This document shows positions 6,279 through 8,842 of a DNA stretch of 8,842 bases, piece by piece (positions within the stretch are counted from its first letter, which is position 1; every line of letters begins with the position of its first letter). The position numbers and the translations under genes were made by a program. The stretch is from Acidimicrobiales bacterium (GTDB lineage: Bacteria; Actinomycetota; Acidimicrobiia; Acidimicrobiales; Bog-793). The stretch lies in contig JASHRK010000056.1 in NCBI GenBank assembly GCA_030037405.1, positions 1 through 8,842 of the forward strand, written 5' to 3'. The notes beneath the pieces were generated by a model that worked only from the letters and a program-made list of their open reading frames with translations, was not told where the DNA came from and made no database searches.

Positions 6279-7871
6279 TCAGCCGATCCAGAAGTTGGCG
6301 AAGTCGTTGTTCGACAGCTGGATCCCCGTGCGGCAAGGGACGATGCCGTGCACGTTGCGGGCGTGCCCATCGACCACCGGAGGGAAGTAGGGGATGATGT
6401 AGCCGCCCGAGTCGTAGTCGATCAGCTGCATCTCATGGGCGATCTCCGTGCGTTTGGCCGTGTCGACCGTGGCTAATGCGTCGTCGTAGAGCGAGGTGTA
6501 CTTGGGGTCGTCGAAGTGCGTCTCGTTGAACGGCGACACCGGCAGGGTGCAGTACGAGACCTGAGGCACGTAGCGCCCGTAGTACCAGTAATCCTGGGCG
6601 AAAGTCCACTTCAGGTAGTTCGGACCGTAAAGCGTCGTGCTCGTCACCGTCCGGAGGTCGATAGTCACGCCAGCTGCTCGCGCCTGTTGTTGCAATACCT
6701 CGGCCGCCTCCACGGTCCCCTGCGAGATGTCGGCAGCCACGAGGGTGACGTGGAGGTCCTCGTGGCCCGCCTTCTTCAAGAGATGCTTGGCGTAGGCGAT
6801 GTCCTGGTGCCGCTGCGGGATCGCCCGGTCGTAGGCAGGGTCCCAGATCGAGAAGATGTCGTTCCCGATCGTGCCGTGACCGGCGAAGATGAGCTCGAGC
6901 ATCTCGGGGCGGTCCACGATCCAGCGCATCGCCTGGCGGACGTTCACGTCGTTGAAGGGAGCGACGTCGACCCGCATCGTAAAGGGCGTCCAGCCGCCGC
7001 CGTCCGAGATGACGACGTCGGCACCGCCGTTCTTCACGGTGTCGATGGCGCTCGCGTCGAGCAGGTTGACGACGTCGATCTGCCCGGAGAGAAGCCCGTT
7101 CACCTGGCTCGTCTCGTCGGCGAAGTCCGTCGTGACGACCTGATCGGCGTAGGGCAGACCCGCCTGCCAGTAGTCGTCGTTGCGCTCGAAGACGCTCTCT
7201 TCTCCCGGTGTGAAGGAGACGTACTTGAACGGACCGGTGCCGACCGGCTTGTGCGGGTCGTAGCCGGCGGGGACGATGTAGCAGTCGTAGTAGGCCGCTG
7301 CCAGCGTCTGGTCGAAGACGGAGTTCGGGGTGTGGAACGGCACCTCGAGAGTGAGAGCGTCGAGCCTCTTGATGCCGGCGGAGTCCATTGTGCTGAAGCC
7401 GGCAGCTCCCGGGAGGGGTGACTTCGCGTTGGTGATGCGGCGCAGCGTGAAGATGACGTCGTCGGCCGTGAGGTCCTTGCCGTTGTGGAACGTGACGCCC
7501 GATCTCAGTCGGATCGTCCACGCCGTCGCCTTGTCGTTCGGCGTGATCTCTTCGGCGAGCACCAGCTTGGTGAGCGCCTCGTCGTCGAGCATCACGAGCG
7601 GGTTGTAGAGCTGGGCGAGGCGGGCGAAGTCGACGACGTTCAGGCCGTCGTTGGCATCCAGGGTGTCAGCACTCGTCCCACCGGTAAGACCCGCCCGGAG
7701 CGTTCCGCCTCGCTTTGGCCGCGCCCCGTCGCGTGCCGCCGTGCGGGGCATCGCGGAGCGCGACGAGCCATGTCCGAGCCAGACACCCCCGGCCGCAACG
7801 ACAGCGCCGCTTACCCCCGCCTTTCTCAGAAACTGCCGACGGTCGAGGAGTGGCTCGGTGGAATCGGTCAT
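6279..7871 (-). CDS. Extracytoplasmic solute-binding protein, family 5 (peptide/nickel/opine type), Tat leader
   Basis: A 530-residue ABC-type binding protein (SBP_bac_5, DppA/OppA fold). The leader has a twin-arginine motif, DRRQFLRK (10-17), then a hydrophobic run GVSGAVVAAGGVWLG (19-33), so export by Tat is likely. There is no lipobox cysteine, unusual for a binding protein in a Gram-positive-type cell. Family features follow: RGGTLRAGL after the leader, the WTIRLRSGVTFHNGKDLTAD segment with ADDVIFTLRR, PVGTGPFKY and GLLSGQIDVVNLL. The ATG at 7871 is preceded by AGGAGG (7881-7886) at 9 nt spacing. An ATG at 7964 would bury the Tat leader behind 31 Arg-rich residues and is rejected. It is the first gene of the minus-strand set and divergent from the IclR gene. 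No cognate ABC permease or ATPase gene lies in the window. Family 5 binds peptides, opines, sugars and other ligands, so specificity is open. Confidence 0.93.
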   Translation of the reverse strand: MTDSTEPLLDRRQFLRKAGVSGAVVAAGGVWLGHGSSRSAMPRTAARDGARPKRGGTLRAGLTGGTSADTLDANDGLNVVDFARLAQLYNPLVMLDDEALTKLVLAEEITPNDKATAWTIRLRSGVTFHNGKDLTADDVIFTLRRITNAKSPLPGAAGFSTMDSAGIKRLDALTLEVPFHTPNSVFDQTLAAAYYDCYIVPAGYDPHKPVGTGPFKYVSFTPGEESVFERNDDYWQAGLPYADQVVTTDFADETSQVNGLLSGQIDVVNLLDASAIDTVKNGGADVVISDGGGWTPFTMRVDVAPFNDVNVRQAMRWIVDRPEMLELIFAGHGTIGNDIFSIWDPAYDRAIPQRHQDIAYAKHLLKKAGHEDLHVTLVAADISQGTVEAAEVLQQQARAAGVTIDLRTVTSTTLYGPNYLKWTFAQDYWYYGRYVPQVSYCTLPVSPFNETHFDDPKYTSLYDDALATVDTAKRTEIAHEMQLIDYDSGGYIIPYFPPVVDGHARNVHGIVPCRTGIQLSNNDFANFWIG

Positions 7872-7945
7872 CGTTTCTTTCCTCCTTTTGCTCGGCGACC
7901 TGGCCGCCCGTGAGACCTCGTCTTCGTGAGTAGGCTCCCAGCGCC
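7872..7945. promoter_or_regulatory. Divergent control region between binding-protein and IclR genes
   Basis: The 74 bp between the two start codons must hold the control signals for both directions unless promoters lie within the genes. Seen: the binding-protein ribosome site (7881-7886); a TAnnnT-type hexamer TAGGCT at 7931-7936, nine bases before the IclR ATG; and a direct repeat CGTGAG at 7909-7914 and 7925-7930, 16 bp apart. The IclR start has no Shine-Dalgarno, so a leaderless or nearly leaderless transcript is possible. No convincing -35 box is visible in either direction. IclR proteins usually control the adjacent divergent genes, so an operator is expected here. Confidence 0.45.
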
Positions 7946-8743
7946 ATGGAGAGCGGAGGAGCACGGCGGGGCCAGGAGAGCCAGACCGTCGCCCGAGCGC
8001 TCGAGCTCCTCAGCCTCGTCGCCGCCAGCCCCGAGCCACTCACGACGAGAAAGCTCGCCGAGAAGAGCGGTCTCTCGCGCCCGACGACCTACCGCCTCCT
8101 CGTGACCCTCGAGCGTCAGGGGTATCTCGACCGGGTGCAGGAACATGCCTTCACACTCGGCTACAAGGCGACGCGCATGTCGGGAGTGCGCGCCTCGCAC
8201 CAGGCGCTCGCGAGGCGGGCGCGGCCCGTGTTGGAGGCTCTCATGGACGAGGTGGGAGACACGTCTTCGCTGAGCGTCCCGGTCGGAAGCGCCGTCGTCG
8301 AGATCGAGCAGATCGACCCGCCCCACCCGGTGCGCCAGATGAGCTACATCAACATGGCCTTCCCCTTGCACTGCAGCTCGAACGGGAAGGTGATGCTCTC
8401 CGAGATGACGGCCGTGGAGCTCGATGCCTATCTGTCCCGTCCCCTCGAGCCGTGGACACAGCGGAGCATCACCGAGCCGGAGCGCCTCCGTCAGGAGCTG
8501 TCCGTCGTGCGCGCTGCCGGCTATGGCACTTCGATCGCAGAGCTGTATGACGGGATCAACGGCATCTCGGCTGCGTTGCGCGACGAGAGCGGAGTCACGA
8601 TCGGCTTCGTCGGGGTGTCTGGACCGGACTTCCGCCTTACCGAGAGACGCGTACAAGAGGCCGCCAACGCAGTCCTGCGAGCGTGCCAAGCGATCCGCAC
8701 TGCCCTCAAGTCTGACGTCTCCGTCCAAGAGCGCTCCCCCTAG
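7946..8743 (+). CDS. IclR-family transcriptional regulator
   Basis: A 265-residue regulator with an N-terminal winged helix-turn-helix (about 12-70; LTTRKLAEKSGLSRPTTYRL at 32-51) and a C-terminal IclR effector domain (about 80-250). Typical effector-domain signatures: EIEQIDPP, PLHCSSNGKVMLSEM, GYGTSIAELYDGINGISA, then RDESGVTIGFVGVSGPDFRL. The length is normal for the family. IclR proteins act as repressors or activators of catabolic operons and sense small aromatic or aliphatic acids. The ATG at 7946 starts 75 bp from the divergent binding-protein ATG. No ribosome site is obvious upstream; an overlapping antisense open frame is a coding shadow. It is the best candidate regulator of the binding-protein, amidase and ligase genes, and perhaps itself; the effector is unknown. 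Confidence 0.93.
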   Translation: MESGGARRGQESQTVARALELLSLVAASPEPLTTRKLAEKSGLSRPTTYRLLVTLERQGYLDRVQEHAFTLGYKATRMSGVRASHQALARRARPVLEALMDEVGDTSSLSVPVGSAVVEIEQIDPPHPVRQMSYINMAFPLHCSSNGKVMLSEMTAVELDAYLSRPLEPWTQRSITEPERLRQELSVVRAAGYGTSIAELYDGINGISAALRDESGVTIGFVGVSGPDFRLTERRVQEAANAVLRACQAIRTALKSDVSVQERSP

Positions 8744-8746
8744 ACC

Positions 8747-8756
8747 GGTCCGGACC
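8747..8756. repeat. Perfect 10-bp palindrome after the IclR stop
   Basis: GGTCCGGACC begins 3 bp past the TAG stop. It is too short and lacks a T-tract, so a terminator role is weak; it could be a protein site or chance in GC-rich DNA. Confidence 0.3.
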
Positions 8757-8797
8757 CCGCCAGGCTTGCCTTCGCCCGTTGCCGGTGTCCCTCGTGC

Positions 8798-8842
8798 CTG
8801 CATGTGTCTGCATTGCAGAACCTGTAAGCAGGATGCAGACAT
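8798..8842. repeat. Cluster of CTGCAT/TGCAGA half-sites forming nested inverted repeats
   Basis: Within 45 bp: CTGCAT at 8798-8803 and again at 8808-8813, the palindrome TCTGCA-T-TGCAGA at 8807-8819, and ATGCAGACA at 8833-8841. The latter is the exact reverse complement of TGTCTGCAT at 8805-8813. An inner CCTG-TAAG-CAGG (8821-8832) directly joins the right arm, so the whole can fold as a 9-bp stem, a 7-nt bulge and a 4-bp stem. No T-tract is seen before the window ends. It may be an operator cluster for a gene beyond the right edge or a convergent stem-loop. The rest of 8757-8797 shows no recognisable feature. Confidence 0.5.

Noticed and set aside
5028..6476. 482-codon plus-strand open frame across the amidase
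   Set aside because: It is antisense to a gene with an intact catalytic triad, its composition is low-complexity and charged, and it has no domain.
7868..8842. Long minus-strand open frame opposite the IclR gene, starting at the right edge
   Set aside because: The plus-strand IclR frame shows full family motifs. The antisense frame has no recognisable domain and is a GC-rich shadow.
1..8842. CRISPR array, tRNA, rRNA, insertion sequence or phage genes
   Set aside because: No regularly spaced repeats, cloverleaf, rRNA-like stretch, transposase or phage gene was seen on either strand.

Overview
The window is a GC-rich bacterial catabolic locus. High GC, many GTG and TTG starts, the ACT-type APC permease and the long Tat leader point to an actinobacterium, possibly a deep-branching or metagenomic lineage. 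That placement is inferred from style and family resemblance; no marker gene is present.

Layout. Six genes lie head to tail on the minus strand. In transcription order (right to left) they are: a Tat-exported family-5 solute-binding protein (6279-7871), an amidase-signature hydrolase (4866-6272), an AMP-forming acyl-CoA ligase (3313-4869), a GntR/FCD regulator (2502-3296), an APC amino acid/amine permease (791-2368) and a glutamine-synthetase-like ligase cut by the left edge (1-783). A divergent IclR regulator (7946-8743, plus strand) shares a 74-bp region with the binding-protein gene. The first four minus genes are packed with gaps of at most about 16 bp or overlaps of a few bases. The permease and GS pair follows a 133-bp gap holding a clear promoter (TTGACA, 17-bp spacer, TAGATA), a dyad over the predicted transcription start, a leader hairpin and a strong Shine-Dalgarno sequence. 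The last 100 bp of the window hold a palindrome directly after the IclR stop and a cluster of CTGCAT/TGCAGA half-sites.

How the genes may work together (inference). The binding protein captures a solute, and the amidase splits an amide into an acid and an amine or ammonia. The ligase turns the acid into an acyl-CoA. The permease takes up an amine or amino acid, and the GS-like enzyme glutamylates the amine, as in PuuA, IpuC or GlnA3/GlnA4-type gamma-glutamylation routes. IclR would respond on the binding-protein side and GntR/FCD at the permease promoter. No ABC permease or ATPase gene for the binding protein is in the window, and the substrate cannot be read from sequence. All families are known; the unusual points are this combination and the regulatory architecture.
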